64,000 nucleotides of DNA from positions 2,980,139 through 3,044,138 of the forward strand of contig NZ_CH672413.1 of assembly GCF_000152705.1 (NCBI RefSeq), given 5' to 3'. The stretch is from Janibacter sp. HTCC2649 (GTDB lineage: Bacteria > Actinomycetota > Actinomycetes > Actinomycetales > Dermatophilaceae). The translations under genes and the position numbers were made by a program. Position 1 is the stretch's first letter. Every line of letters begins with the position of its first letter. Under the pieces are notes generated by a model. That model was not told the origin of the DNA. It searched no databases and was given only the letters and a program-made list of their open reading frames with translations. This document shows positions 43,250-52,034 of this stretch, piece by piece.

Positions 43250-44260
43250 TCAGGCGTCGATCGTCGACATGTCGCCGTAGCGCGCGCCGACGACGGCGTC
43301 ACGCGGCACGGCCGTCGCGAGGGCCTCGAGGTCGGCGGCGGTCAGCTCGATCGACGCGGCGCCGACGTTCTCCTCGAGATAGCTGATCCGCTTGGTCCCG
43401 GGGATCGGCGCAATGTCGTTGCCCTGAGCCAGAACCCACGCGAGGGCGAGCTGCCCGGCGGTCACGCCCTTGCTCTCGGCGAGTTCGCGCACCTTCGCGA
43501 CGAGCGCGAGGTTGGCCTTGAGGGCTTCGCCCTGAAAACGCGGGAAGTATGCCGTGAGTCGCGAGTCGTTCGCCTCGAGGTCCGCTTCGGCCGTGATCGC
43601 ACCCGTGAGGATGCCTCGACCGAGCGGCGAGTAGGGGACGAGGCCGATGCCGAGCTCACGGATCGTCGGCAGGATCTCGTCCTCGACGTCGCGGGTGAAG
43701 AGCGAGTACTCGGTCTGGAGTGCGGTGATCGGGTGGACGGCGTGGGCCCGACGGATGGTCTCGGGCGACGCCTCGGAGAGGCCGAGGTGGCGGACCTTGC
43801 CCGCCGCGACGAGCTCGGCCATGGCGCCGACGGTCTCCTCGATGGGGACGCTCTTGTCGACGCGGTGCTGGTAGTAGAGGTCGAGGTGGTCGACGCCCAG
43901 ACGCTGGAGCGACGCGTCGGCGGCACTGTGCACGTAGTCGGGCCGACCGTTGACGCCGATCCGGGTGCCGTCCTCGGCGCGCTCGTTGCCGAACTTCGTC
44001 GCAAGGACGACCTCGTCCCGACGGTCGGCGATGGCCTTGCCGACGAGCCGCTCGTTGGTGAACGGGCCGTACATGTCGGCGGTGTCGAGGAAGGTGACGC
44101 CGAGGTCGAGGGCGCGGTGGATGGTCGCGATGCCCGTCGCTTCGTCGCCGGTGCCGTAGAACTCGGACATGCCCATGCAGCCCAGCCCGAGGGCTGAGAC
44201 GGAGAGGGCGGCAGGGCCGGTGCCGAGGGTTCGGGTGGGGATCTTCTCGTTCGTGGTCAT
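43250..44260 (-). CDS. Aldo/keto reductase
   Basis: The protein has 336 residues from ATG 44260. [20 protein letters not shown] starts the barrel. The catalytic tetrad appears as Asp and Tyr in [19 protein letters not shown], Lys in VLATKFGN and His in LYYQHRVD. The AKR12/13-like group (YajO, YhdN) reduces aldehydes with NADPH. A MerR-type operator with TTGACT spaced 19 bp from a minus-10-like box lies directly upstream. The MerR gene upstream carries the same site, so the two belong to one regulon. Confidence 0.9.
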   Translation of the reverse strand: MTTNEKIPTRTLGTGPAALSVSALGLGCMGMSEFYGTGDEATGIATIHRALDLGVTFLDTADMYGPFTNERLVGKAIADRRDEVVLATKFGNERAEDGTRIGVNGRPDYVHSAADASLQRLGVDHLDLYYQHRVDKSVPIEETVGAMAELVAAGKVRHLGLSEASPETIRRAHAVHPITALQTEYSLFTRDVEDEILPTIRELGIGLVPYSPLGRGILTGAITAEADLEANDSRLTAYFPRFQGEALKANLALVAKVRELAESKGVTAGQLALAWVLAQGNDIAPIPGTKRISYLEENVGAASIELTAADLEALATAVPRDAVVGARYGDMSTIDA

Positions 44261-44276
44261 GACATCGAGTGAACGT

Positions 44277-44299
44277 CTTCGAGTGCGCTCGAAGTCAAG
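44277..44299 (-). promoter_or_regulatory. MerR-type operator/promoter of the aldo-keto reductase
   Basis: On the plus strand CTTCGAGTGCGCTCGAAG is a 7-4-7 dyad followed by TCAAG. Read on the minus strand it gives TTGACT, a 19-base spacer holding the dyad, then TTCACT as minus-10. A 19-bp spacer with a dyad inside is the hallmark of MerR-activated promoters. Confidence 0.7.
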
Positions 44300-44333
44300 A
44301 CTCATCCAAGGACAGACGACTCTTCGCGCGCTG

Positions 44334-44732
44334 CTACTGGTCGATGCCTTCAAGTGCGCACTGCCGGTAGAGGCCGATCTTGTGGTCGATGGCGCCCAGG
44401 TGCTCGGTCACCTCGGTCAGCTGGGCCAGGACGCGGGCGCGGTGGGCCTGCAGGAGCTCCAACCGGGCGGCCTCGTTGCCGGGACCGGCCTGGCACAGCT
44501 CGGCGTACTCCTTGACCTCCCGGATCGACATGCCGGTGGCGCGAAGCCGCGTCAGCATCGTCACCCAGCGCAGGTCGGCCTCGGCGTAGACCCGGTGGCC
44601 CGAGCTCGAACGCGGCACCTCGCGCAGCATCAGGCCATCGCGTTCGTAGTAGCGCAAGGTGTGGGCCGTGAGCCCCGTCTGCTCCGAGGCCTCGGCGATC
44701 GTCAGTCCGGCAGGTGGTGCGGTGATGGTCAC
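44334..44732 (-). CDS. MerR-family transcriptional regulator
   Basis: The protein has 132 residues from GTG 44732. The HTH is [20 protein letters not shown], then [20 protein letters not shown], and the dimer helix [20 protein letters not shown] follows. The C-terminal CALEG contains one Cys. An upstream ATG at 44759 falls inside the operator, so GTG 44732 is preferred, probably with a leaderless transcript. The gene is preceded by an operator matching that of the neighbouring aldo-keto reductase. A carbonyl or electrophile sensor is likely. Confidence 0.88.
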   Translation of the reverse strand: MTITAPPAGLTIAEASEQTGLTAHTLRYYERDGLMLREVPRSSSGHRVYAEADLRWVTMLTRLRATGMSIREVKEYAELCQAGPGNEAARLELLQAHRARVLAQLTEVTEHLGAIDHKIGLYRQCALEGIDQ

Positions 44733-44747
44733 CCGGCCATCATCAGC

Positions 44748-44770
44748 CTTCGAGTGCACTCCACGTCAAG
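44748..44770 (-). promoter_or_regulatory. MerR-type operator of the merR gene itself
   Basis: CTTCGAGTGCACTCCACG, then TCAAG, reads TTGACG on the minus strand. A 19-base spacer then leads to GATGAT as minus-10. The half-sites agree with the site at 44277-44299, so the regulator probably controls both its own gene and the reductase. Confidence 0.65.
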
Positions 44771-44774
44771 GCGC

Positions 44775-45281
44775 TCAGAGGTGCTGGTGCATGACGTGCA
44801 GGCCGACGCGCCCGTGGCCGCGGCTGTCGAACGCCTCGGGCACGGTCCCGATGATGGTGAAGCCCAGGTCCTGCCACAGGGCCACGGCCGCGACGTTGGT
44901 CTCGACGACGGCGTTGAACTGCATCGCGGCGTAGCCCTGTTCGCGAGCCCAGGCGAGCACCCACTCGCCGAGCGCGCGCCCCACACCGTGTCCGCGCGCG
45001 GCCGACGACACCATGAACGACGCAGTCGCCACGTGCGACCCGCGACCGGGTCGGTTGGGTCCGCTCTTCGCCGACCCGAGGACCACACCCGACTCGTCGA
45101 CCGCCACGACGGTCACACCGGGCGGGGACTCGAGCCACCAGCCCCGGGCCTCGTCGATCGAGAGTCCGACGGGAAAGGCGTAGGTCTCACCAGCCTCGAT
45201 GACCTCGGTGAACGTCGGGAAGAACTCGACCCAGTCGTCCTCGGCGATCTCGCGGATGACCGTGCGACTCGTGCGACTCAT
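44775..45281 (-). CDS. GNAT N-acetyltransferase
   Basis: The protein has 168 residues. TASFMVSSAARGHGVGRALG (about 87-107) is the acetyl-CoA motif, and MQFNAVVETNVAAVALWQDL is the C-terminal motif B. The final LHVMHQHL resembles phosphinothricin- or ribosomal-type GNATs. ATG 45281 overlaps the stop of the YhhN gene (ATGA), so it is the last gene of a three-gene operon. Substrate unknown. Confidence 0.87.
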   Translation of the reverse strand: MSRTSRTVIREIAEDDWVEFFPTFTEVIEAGETYAFPVGLSIDEARGWWLESPPGVTVVAVDESGVVLGSAKSGPNRPGRGSHVATASFMVSSAARGHGVGRALGEWVLAWAREQGYAAMQFNAVVETNVAAVALWQDLGFTIIGTVPEAFDSRGHGRVGLHVMHQHL

Positions 45282-45997
45282 GCGGCTCCAGCTGTCACGG
45301 TTCGTGGCTCGTCGCGCAGCCCGTGGACCAGCAGGGCGAGGGCGGCGGTGTAGGTCGACAACACGATGCCGGAGACGACGGCTCGCTGTCGCGGGGATTT
45401 CGCCACGTGCTCACCGACGATGATGGCCGCGTCGGACATGAGGAAGAGCCCTCCGCCCAGGGCCACGGACCGGCGCCGGCGCGGACTGCCGCCGTCGCTC
45501 ATCGACAGGGTGGCCATCGACCCGAGCAGCAGCCCGTAGCCGGTGAGCACGGGGTCCGGCTCACCCATCGCGCTCAGCTCCAGTGCCGCGAGCCCGGCCA
45601 TGACACCGCCCGCGGCTGCCGTGGCCCTGGCGCGAGGGCGCACCCCGTCCGTGAGCAGCAGCTTGATCAGTCCGGTCTGTTGGACCGCGAAGGCACTGGC
45701 ACCGACGCGCATCAGCTGCCGGCGGGCATCGCTGTGGGGCGGCGCGACGTCGGAGCGGTTCATGAACCAGTCGCCCACCGCCGAACCGAACAGTGCCATG
45801 GCGAGAGTGGCCGTGCGGGCGGTGGAACGGTCCGTGCGAGTGGCGACCACACCTCCGGCGAGGGTGGGAGCGAGCAACATCTTGGTCACGAGGTGGGCCC
45901 GTGGTCGTCCCGTCACCGCCGCAGCAGTCGTCGTCACCGCGAGGGGAACGTAGGCGAGCAGGTCAGCCCGTCGACGCACCCTCGCGGCCAAGGTCAT
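45278..45997 (-). CDS. YhhN-family (lysoplasmalogenase-like) membrane protein
   Basis: The protein has 239 residues and about seven membrane helices, starting at LLAYVPLAVTTTAAAVTG. KMLLAPTLAGG and ALFGSAVGDWFMN contain the conserved Asp of the family. GGLFLMSDAAIIVGEHVAKS holds the second acidic cluster. YhhN/TMEM86B proteins hydrolyse the vinyl-ether bond of lysoplasmalogens; substrate in bacteria is unsettled. It overlaps both neighbours by four bases. Confidence 0.83.
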   Translation of the reverse strand: MTLAARVRRRADLLAYVPLAVTTTAAAVTGRPRAHLVTKMLLAPTLAGGVVATRTDRSTARTATLAMALFGSAVGDWFMNRSDVAPPHSDARRQLMRVGASAFAVQQTGLIKLLLTDGVRPRARATAAAGGVMAGLAALELSAMGEPDPVLTGYGLLLGSMATLSMSDGGSPRRRRSVALGGGLFLMSDAAIIVGEHVAKSPRQRAVVSGIVLSTYTAALALLVHGLRDEPRTVTAGAA

Positions 45998-47268
45998 CGA
46001 CGCGTGGTCGTGAACTCGAAGTCGAAGCCTTCCAAGCGGGAGACCAGGGCATCGCCGAGTGCGACCGACGGCGTGAGCACGCCAGCGCGAGAAGGCAGTT
46101 CGTCGAGCACCAGGGCCAGGCCCGTCTGGCCCAGCATGATGGCGGTGCCCGAGTAGCCGGGGTCGTAGGGCGCCGCGACCTTGGCGCGGTAGTCGGCACC
46201 GGTCGTCGTGGTCGTCACGATCTCGAACGCGAAACGACCCTTGGCCATCGACTCCTCGGACGGACCTTCGCCGGGCTTGGGCAGAACCCGGTCGAGCACC
46301 GAGCGGGTCGGAGCCGTCGACATGCCGGCGAAGAGACCGCCCAGGACCGCGGAGGTCAGACCGGCCTTGACCGCGCCCATGGGGCCGCGCCCGGTGTCCA
46401 TGACCTCGTCGTAGCGGAACTCGCGACCATAGGAGTAGTCGCTCAAAGCGTTGCTGCGACGCACGATGCGCGTGTTGAACGACGCCATGAAGAACGGCGC
46501 GACCCAACGCTTCGTGACCTCGTCGAAGCGCGTGCCCGACGCCGCCTGCACCTTGGCGACGGCGCCCGCGACACCGGTGGGCTGCGCGCCGGCGGGGCGG
46601 TTGCGCGACGGCGGCTCGGCGTCACGGTCAGGGCTGAGGCCATAGGGGTCGGTCACGGCGCGGCGCCGCGTCTTGTCGGCGCCGGACTCGATCGCCTGCT
46701 GGCGCATGGAGTCGATGGTCCCGCCGCTGACGCCACCGCGAAGGGTGCGCACGTGGGTCAGGGTCTCGCCCAGGGTGCCCTCGCCGTCAGCAGCCACACC
46801 CTGCGCGAGCTTCCACACGCCGAGGTCCGACGGGATGGAGTCGAAGCCGCACGAGTGGACGATCTTGGCGCCGGTCCGCTCCGCCTCGGCGTGGTTGGCA
46901 TCGATGCTGTCCCGGACGAAGAGGACCTCGCCGGTCAGGTCCGCGTAGTGGGTGCCGGCGGCAGCGCAAGCGGAGGCGAGCGGCATACCCAATTTTGCGT
47001 AGGGACCCACGGTGGTGACCACGACGTGGGTGCGGCCGGCGAGGTCGACGACGGCGGCCGAGTCGGTCGTGTCGACGACCACGAGCGGCCAGTCGGCGGC
47101 AGCCCCCGGCAGGGAAGCGCGCACCTGCGCCAGACGGGACTCGGAGCGGCCAGCGAGGGCGATCCGCACCGTGGGTGGCGCGTGCTCCGCGAGGTGGGCG
47201 GCGGTCAGGCGGCCGACGAAACCGGTGGCGCCGACAAGGACGAGGTCGAACTCACGCGTGGTGCTCAT
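45994..47268 (-). CDS. Saccharopine-dehydrogenase-like (trans-acting enoyl reductase-like) protein
   Basis: The protein has 424 residues. EFDLVLVGATGFVGRLTAAH is a Rossmann NAD(P) motif at the very N-terminus. VVVTTVGPYAKLGMPLASAC and THYADLTGEVLFVRDSIDAN follow, then GFDSIPSDLGVWKLAQ, which identifies the family. Mycobacterial relatives include the trans-acting enoyl reductase of PDIM/glycolipid synthesis (Rv2953) and Rv2449c. First gene of a coupled operon with YhhN and GNAT proteins, suggesting lipid modification. Confidence 0.87.
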   Translation of the reverse strand: MSTTREFDLVLVGATGFVGRLTAAHLAEHAPPTVRIALAGRSESRLAQVRASLPGAAADWPLVVVDTTDSAAVVDLAGRTHVVVTTVGPYAKLGMPLASACAAAGTHYADLTGEVLFVRDSIDANHAEAERTGAKIVHSCGFDSIPSDLGVWKLAQGVAADGEGTLGETLTHVRTLRGGVSGGTIDSMRQQAIESGADKTRRRAVTDPYGLSPDRDAEPPSRNRPAGAQPTGVAGAVAKVQAASGTRFDEVTKRWVAPFFMASFNTRIVRRSNALSDYSYGREFRYDEVMDTGRGPMGAVKAGLTSAVLGGLFAGMSTAPTRSVLDRVLPKPGEGPSEESMAKGRFAFEIVTTTTTGADYRAKVAAPYDPGYSGTAIMLGQTGLALVLDELPSRAGVLTPSVALGDALVSRLEGFDFEFTTTRR

Positions 47269-47430
47269 CCACCGAATCTAGGCGATGACGCACACCCTCC
47301 GGTGACGGGTGCGGATCGCGACGACCCACGGTGCTGAGTTCACCCTTTGGGGTGTGCCCGGCTCTGGACGCAGTGGTTAGACAGGACCTACCGGCTCCGA
47401 CAGGCGCCAGCACACACATGGAGGTACGCG

Positions 47431-47691
47431 ATGACGCAGAACCCGACCAGTGGCACCAACCCCGAAGAGAACCTCTCCGACCTCGGACAGGCACCCGTGG
47501 GCACCTCGGGCGAGACGGAAGGCCCCGCCGACAGTGGCGCGGACCAGCCGGCCGTTCCCGGTGAGCACGATGGCGGCGCTGATGGTGGCGCCGATGACGC
47601 AGAGGGCCCGGCCGACAGTGGCGCGGACCAGCCGGCTGTTCCCGGTGAGCACGATGGTGGCGCCGACGGCGGGGCCGACGGCTCTCAGTGA
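47431..47691 (+). CDS. Small acidic repeat protein
   Basis: The protein has 86 residues from ATG 47431, with GGAGGT at 47420. After MTQNPTSGTNPEENLSDLGQ it contains two nearly identical 28-residue repeats (84-base DNA period), each EGPADSGADQPAVPGEHDGG then ADGGAD. The composition is Asp, Glu, Gly, Pro and Ala, with very few hydrophobic residues, so it should be disordered and highly acidic. No signal peptide is visible. Its stop overlaps the JmjC gene start (GTGA). No family is recognised; it could be a partner or substrate of the following oxygenase. Confidence 0.75.
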   Translation: MTQNPTSGTNPEENLSDLGQAPVGTSGETEGPADSGADQPAVPGEHDGGADGGADDAEGPADSGADQPAVPGEHDGGADGGADGSQ

Positions 47692-48959
47692 CCGCATCGC
47701 CTGAGAACCCGCGGTCGCAGAGTGATCTCTCGACCGCGGGTTCTCCTGCGCTGACGCGGCTCGTGGGTATGCCGGCCGCAGACTTCGCGTCCGACGTCTG
47801 GTCGCGCTCGCCCCACCTGGCCCGCGCGGGGAGGCTGCCGCGTGACTTCGCCGACCTCTTCAGCGCGGACGCCGTGGATGAGCTCGTGGCTCACCGTGGG
47901 CTGCGGACTCCCTTTGCGCGGATGGCCCGAGACGGGACGACGCTGCCGGATGGGCAGTTCACCCTCGGTGGTGGGGTGGGCGCAGGGATCACGGACCAGC
48001 TGAGTGAGGACCGCATCCTGCGTGAGTTCGCCGCGGGCGCGACGCTGGTGCTCCAGGCGCTCCACCGGACCTGGGCACCGATCCAGACCTTCGCGGCCGA
48101 CCTGTCCGATGACCTCGGTCACCCGGTCCAGGTCAATGCCTATGTCACCCCACCGCAGAACCAGGGCTTCGCCGATCACTACGACGTCCACGACGTCTTC
48201 GTCCTGCAGATCGCCGGGGAAAAGCGGTGGCGCATCCGGCCCCCCGTCCTTGAGGCACCACTGCGTGACCAGCCGTGGGAGCAGCACCGCGCCGCCGTTG
48301 AGCAGGCGGCCACAGCCGAGCCACTCCTCGAGGAGACCCTGCGCCCCGGCGACTGCCTCTATCTCCCACGCGGCTACCTCCACTCGGCCACCGCCCTCGG
48401 CGGGACGAGCATCCACCTGACCATGGGGGTCCACACCTGGACCCGGCGTCACCTCGTGGATGCCCTGCTCGCGGGCATCGGTGCTCGGGTCAGCGACGAC
48501 GTCGAGGCGCGGCGGTCCCTGCCGCTGCGTGCCGGGACCGGCCAGTCGTCCGAGCTCGCGATCGACGACGACGCCGAGATCGTCCGGTCGCTGGTGGCCA
48601 AGGCGCTCAGCGACCTCAGCATGGGCGAGCTGCTCGACACCCTCCGGCCCGCTGTTCGCGGCGCCCGTCGGGCCGAGCCCTTCGCGGTGCTCCGTCAGGC
48701 CGAGAGGGTGGGCGATGACCGGACGACGTGGCGGGCTCGTCGGGGCCTGGCCGCCCACTGGGAGGACGACCTCGACGGGGCCGTGCTGGTCAGCCGGGTG
48801 GGCCGCCTGCGCGTGACGAACGACGAACGGGACGCGGTCGCGGAGGTGCTGGACGGCATACGCCATCCGGCAGACCTCGACGAGGAGCTGAGGCGCCGAC
48901 TCGCCGTCGCAGGCCTGCTGGTCCCGGCCGATGGCCCCGCCGAGGCCGAGCGACCGTAA
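47688..48959 (+). CDS. JmjC/cupin-4 2-oxoglutarate oxygenase (ribosomal-oxygenase-like)
   Basis: The protein has up to 423 residues. NQGFADHYDVHDVFVLQIAG gives the HxD motif (His164, Asp166), and YLPRGYLHSATA the distal His near 232. The iron-binding facial triad is therefore complete. RLVGMPAADFASDVWSRSPH near the start is typical for YcfD/NO66-like enzymes, which hydroxylate ribosomal proteins. GTG 47688 overlaps the acidic-protein stop, but a 15-bp perfect hairpin lies within the first 20 codons; starts at 47763 or 47769 would avoid it. A C-terminal winged-helix-like dimer region follows. Confidence 0.87.
   Translation: MTASPENPRSQSDLSTAGSPALTRLVGMPAADFASDVWSRSPHLARAGRLPRDFADLFSADAVDELVAHRGLRTPFARMARDGTTLPDGQFTLGGGVGAGITDQLSEDRILREFAAGATLVLQALHRTWAPIQTFAADLSDDLGHPVQVNAYVTPPQNQGFADHYDVHDVFVLQIAGEKRWRIRPPVLEAPLRDQPWEQHRAAVEQAATAEPLLEETLRPGDCLYLPRGYLHSATALGGTSIHLTMGVHTWTRRHLVDALLAGIGARVSDDVEARRSLPLRAGTGQSSELAIDDDAEIVRSLVAKALSDLSMGELLDTLRPAVRGARRAEPFAVLRQAERVGDDRTTWRARRGLAAHWEDDLDGAVLVSRVGRLRVTNDERDAVAEVLDGIRHPADLDEELRRRLAVAGLLVPADGPAEAERP
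47703..47745. terminator. Perfect 15-bp hairpin behind the acidic protein gene
   Basis: GAGAACCCGCGGTCG (47703-47717) and CGACCGCGGGTTCTC (47731-47745) flank a 13-base loop. It lies 11 bp after the stop of the acidic protein. If it terminates transcription, the JmjC gene start must be downstream of it, or the hairpin attenuates the read-through. Confidence 0.6.
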
Positions 48960-49017
48960 GCGCACCGCAAGGTCCACGCGAGACACGGTGCCCCCGAACG
49001 CTGGCAGGGTCGACGGC

Positions 49018-50076
49018 ATGAGGATCGTCGTCACGGGTGGGGCTGGGTTCATTGGTGGCGCCGTCGTGCGTGCCCTCCTCGAGGAGTCGCACGACGTGGT
49101 CGTCCTCGACTCGCTGCGGCCCGACGTCCACCGGGACGGGGGAGACGCGGCACGCGCCCGACTGGGGGCGCAGGGCGTCCGGATCGTCGAGGGCGATGTC
49201 CGCGACGTGACCCTGGTGCGGCAGCACGTCCACGGGGCAGACGCCGTGGTCCACCTCGCCGCCAAGGTGGGGCTCGGGGTGGACCTTGACGACATGGACG
49301 ACTACGTCTCGTGCAATGCGGTGGGCACGGCCATGGTCCTGCGCGCCTGTCACGACGCCGGGGTGACGCGCCTCGTGCAGGCGAGCTCGATGGTCGTCTA
49401 CGGCGAGGGTGCCTACGAGTGCGAGGAGCACGGGCCGGTGGCGCCGCCGCCGCGCGATGAGCAGCGCCTCGCCGCAGGGCTGTTCGAGCCTGACTGCCCC
49501 CACTGTGGGGCTGACCTCGTGCCGCATCTCGTCGCCGAGGACGCCGTGATGGACCCACGCAACACGTATGCCGCGACGAAGGTCACCCAGGAGCAGCTCG
49601 CCGCGGTATGGGCGCGCGAGACGGGGGCGAGCGCCACGTCCCTGCGACTGCACAACGTCTACGGACCGGGTATGCCGCGGTCCACTCCCTATGCCGGCGT
49701 CGCCGCAATCTTCTGGTCGGCCTCCACGAGCGGGCAGCCGCCGCAGGTGTTCGAGGACGGCGGCCAGCGCCGTGACTTCGTGCACGTCGACGACATCGCC
49801 TCGGCCTTCGTTGCGGCAGTGCAGAGCGAAGGTGCCTCGGGCGCGGCAGGTGAGCACACGGCATACAACGTGGGGTCCGGAGTCGTGCACACCGTCGGTG
49901 ACCTCGCCACGGAACTGGCCCTGCTCGCGGGTGGTCCGTCGCCCGTGGTGACCGGCCGCTACCGACTCGGCGACGTCCGCCACATCACGGCCTCGAGCGA
50001 CCGCGCCCGGCGTGAGCTGGGCTGGACCGCAACGGTTCCCTTCACCCAGGGTCTGAGCGGGCTCTCGTTCAGCTGA
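49018..50076 (+). CDS. NAD-dependent sugar-nucleotide epimerase/dehydratase
   Basis: The protein has 352 residues. MRIVVTGGAGFIGGAVVRAL is the extended-SDR cofactor motif, SSMVVYGEGAY carries the catalytic Ser region, and NTYAATKVTQEQLAAVWARE the YxxxK. RLHNVYGPGMPRSTPYAG and FEDGGQRRDFVHVDDIASA are standard for GalE/RfbB-type enzymes. Residues about 160-168 hold an inserted CPHCGADL zinc-ribbon-like turn. It is the first gene of the glyco/redox cluster; its end overlaps the histidine kinase gene by 8 bp. Confidence 0.9.
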   Translation: MRIVVTGGAGFIGGAVVRALLEESHDVVVLDSLRPDVHRDGGDAARARLGAQGVRIVEGDVRDVTLVRQHVHGADAVVHLAAKVGLGVDLDDMDDYVSCNAVGTAMVLRACHDAGVTRLVQASSMVVYGEGAYECEEHGPVAPPPRDEQRLAAGLFEPDCPHCGADLVPHLVAEDAVMDPRNTYAATKVTQEQLAAVWARETGASATSLRLHNVYGPGMPRSTPYAGVAAIFWSASTSGQPPQVFEDGGQRRDFVHVDDIASAFVAAVQSEGASGAAGEHTAYNVGSGVVHTVGDLATELALLAGGPSPVVTGRYRLGDVRHITASSDRARRELGWTATVPFTQGLSGLSFS

Positions 50077-51211
50077 CCCGCTCGGCAGCAGGCAGGGCCA
50101 CCTCGAAGCAGCACCCGCCCTCGACGTTGACGACCGAGATCGACCCGGCGTGCGACTCGGCGATGCCCTTGGCGATGGCGAGTCCCAGTCCAGCGCCGGC
50201 GTCGGCGCCACTGCGTTCGGGGTCGGCTCGCCACCCTGCCTCAAAGACACGGTGCAGGTCGGGCTCGGCGATCCCGCCGCACTCGTCGAGCACCGAGACC
50301 TGGGTGCGGCCGTCAGGGCTGCGCTCGGCCCGGACGATGACCGAACCTCCCGGGGCGGTGTGGCGGACGGCGTTGCCGACGAGGTTGCCCAGCAGGCGGG
50401 TGAGCTCGTCCCCGTTGCCGGTGACGGCGAGCCGGTCGTCGTCGCCGCGGGTCTGGAGCCGGAGGTCGACCTCGCGCTGTTGGGCGTGCTGCTCGAGCTC
50501 ACCGACGACGTCGTGGGCCACCTCGACGAGACTGACGAGCGCGGTGTCGTCCTGGGTGCGTGCCTCGGCCGAGCTCACCCGGGACAGCTCGAAGAGGTCG
50601 CCGACGAGGCCGTCGAGCCGGGTCACCGTCTGACGCATCTGGCGCAGGGCGGGTTCGGGTTCGATGACCTTGTCCTCGAGGCCCTCCGCCAGGGCGCGCA
50701 GGCCAGCCAAAGGCGTGCGCAGGTCATGGGACATGAAGGCGACGAGCTCGCGCCGGGAGCGTTCCAGGGCGCGTTCGCGTTGCTCGGACGCGGCGAGGCG
50801 GCCGCGGGTGGTGTCGAGCTCGCGCCACAGGTCGGAGAGCTCGGACGAGACCGAAGCGCCCCTGCTGGCGTCCAGGCCCGAGACTCCGTCGCCGAGGGTG
50901 CGCAGGGAGTCGACGAGGGCCGTTGAACCCGCGGCCACCTGACGACCGAGGACGAGCGAGAGCAGGATGCCGATGAGCCCGGCGAGGCCCAGCGCCACGA
51001 GGACCACCGTCGAGTCGTGGGTGGAGATGAACATGCGCTGCACGTTGACGAAGACCGCGAGCGAGACCGCGACCAACGGGACGAGCGACGCGACGACGAC
51101 GAGGACCATCGTGGACCGACCGCGCAGTCCCGACAGGGCCATTGCCCCCGCACCTCCTGCAATCAGGCAGACGAGGGTGGTGACGGCGATGATCTGCTGC
51201 ATGTCGCTCAT
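50069..51211 (-). CDS. Sensor histidine kinase
   Basis: The protein has 380 residues. Two or three N-terminal membrane helices are followed by a HAMP-like linker (STALVDSLRTLGDGVSG), then the H-box LVAFMSHDLRTPLAGLRALA with phospho-acceptor His162. The ATPase has the N-box GNLVGNAVRHTAPGGS, the G1 box DECGGIAEPD and the G2 box GAGLGLAIAKGIAES. The sensory part is short and mostly transmembrane, so it may sense a membrane or wall signal. ATGA overlap with the response regulator. It lies inside the sugar/redox cluster. Confidence 0.92.
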   Translation of the reverse strand: MSDMQQIIAVTTLVCLIAGGAGAMALSGLRGRSTMVLVVVASLVPLVAVSLAVFVNVQRMFISTHDSTVVLVALGLAGLIGILLSLVLGRQVAAGSTALVDSLRTLGDGVSGLDASRGASVSSELSDLWRELDTTRGRLAASEQRERALERSRRELVAFMSHDLRTPLAGLRALAEGLEDKVIEPEPALRQMRQTVTRLDGLVGDLFELSRVSSAEARTQDDTALVSLVEVAHDVVGELEQHAQQREVDLRLQTRGDDDRLAVTGNGDELTRLLGNLVGNAVRHTAPGGSVIVRAERSPDGRTQVSVLDECGGIAEPDLHRVFEAGWRADPERSGADAGAGLGLAIAKGIAESHAGSISVVNVEGGCCFEVALPAAERVS

Positions 51212-51912
51212 GGCTGCTCCTCGGGGTCCCCGAACCGGTAACCAGCGCCACGCACGGTGACGATGCGCTGCGGGTCGGACGGGTCGGTCTCGATCTTCTC
51301 TCGCACGCGGCGCACGTGGACGGTGACCGTCGAGGTGTCGCCGAAGTCCCAGCCCCAGACGCGCCGCATGAGCTGTTCCTTGGTGAACGTCAGGCCCGGA
51401 TGGGCGATGAGATAGGCGAGCAGGTCGAACTCGCGGGTCGTCAGCTCCACGCCGCGACCATCGACGGTGGCGGTGCGAGACCCGGTGTCGACGCGCACGC
51501 CCAGACGCTCGGTGACCTTGGGCAGCAGGGTGACGGCGCCGAGTCGCTCGGCCCGTCGGAGCAGCGCCTCGACGCGGCCGAGGGCTTCGCGCGGACTGAA
51601 CGGCTTGACCATGTAGTCGTCGGCGCCCAGCTCCAGCCCGAGGAGCCGGTCGTCCTCCTCGCCTCGCGCACTCAGCACGATGACGGCAGCGTGGTCGTCC
51701 TCCGCGCGGCGGCGTCGCAGCACCTCGAGGCCGGACATGAGGGGAAGCATGACGTCGAGGATGACGACGTCGGGCCGGCGCTCCCGCCAGGCCTGCAGGG
51801 CGGTCAAGCCGTCGGCGGCGAGCACCGGCTCGAATCCGGCCCGCCGCAGATAGGCGGACAGGACGCTCGAGACGGTGGGATCGTCCTCGACGACCAGCAC
51901 GGTTGCGACCAC
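51208..51912 (-). CDS. OmpR-type response regulator
   Basis: The protein has about 234 residues. ATVLVVEDDPTVSSVLSAYL opens the receiver, phospho-acceptor Asp53 is in ILDVMLPLMS, and Lys is in DDYMVKPFSPREALG. The C-terminal winged HTH includes LTTREFDLLAYLIAHPGLTF and VTVHVRRVREKIETDPSDPQ. GTG 51912 begins the domain; an upstream GTG at 51972 would add 20 poorly conserved residues. It pairs with the histidine kinase and is divergent from the GT2 gene across about 120 bp, a likely target. Confidence 0.92.
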   Translation of the reverse strand: MVATVLVVEDDPTVSSVLSAYLRRAGFEPVLAADGLTALQAWRERRPDVVILDVMLPLMSGLEVLRRRRAEDDHAAVIVLSARGEEDDRLLGLELGADDYMVKPFSPREALGRVEALLRRAERLGAVTLLPKVTERLGVRVDTGSRTATVDGRGVELTTREFDLLAYLIAHPGLTFTKEQLMRRVWGWDFGDTSTVTVHVRRVREKIETDPSDPQRIVTVRGAGYRFGDPEEQP

Positions 51913-52034
51913 CTTCGCAGCGTATGCCGGTGAGTCGCCCCGGGCGCCCGTCTTGCCCTCTCGTGGGGTCACCGTAAGGGTCTCGTCATCTGCAGGCGGC
52001 TCGGGGCGGGGGCGGTGAGCCCTAGCGTCGGACC

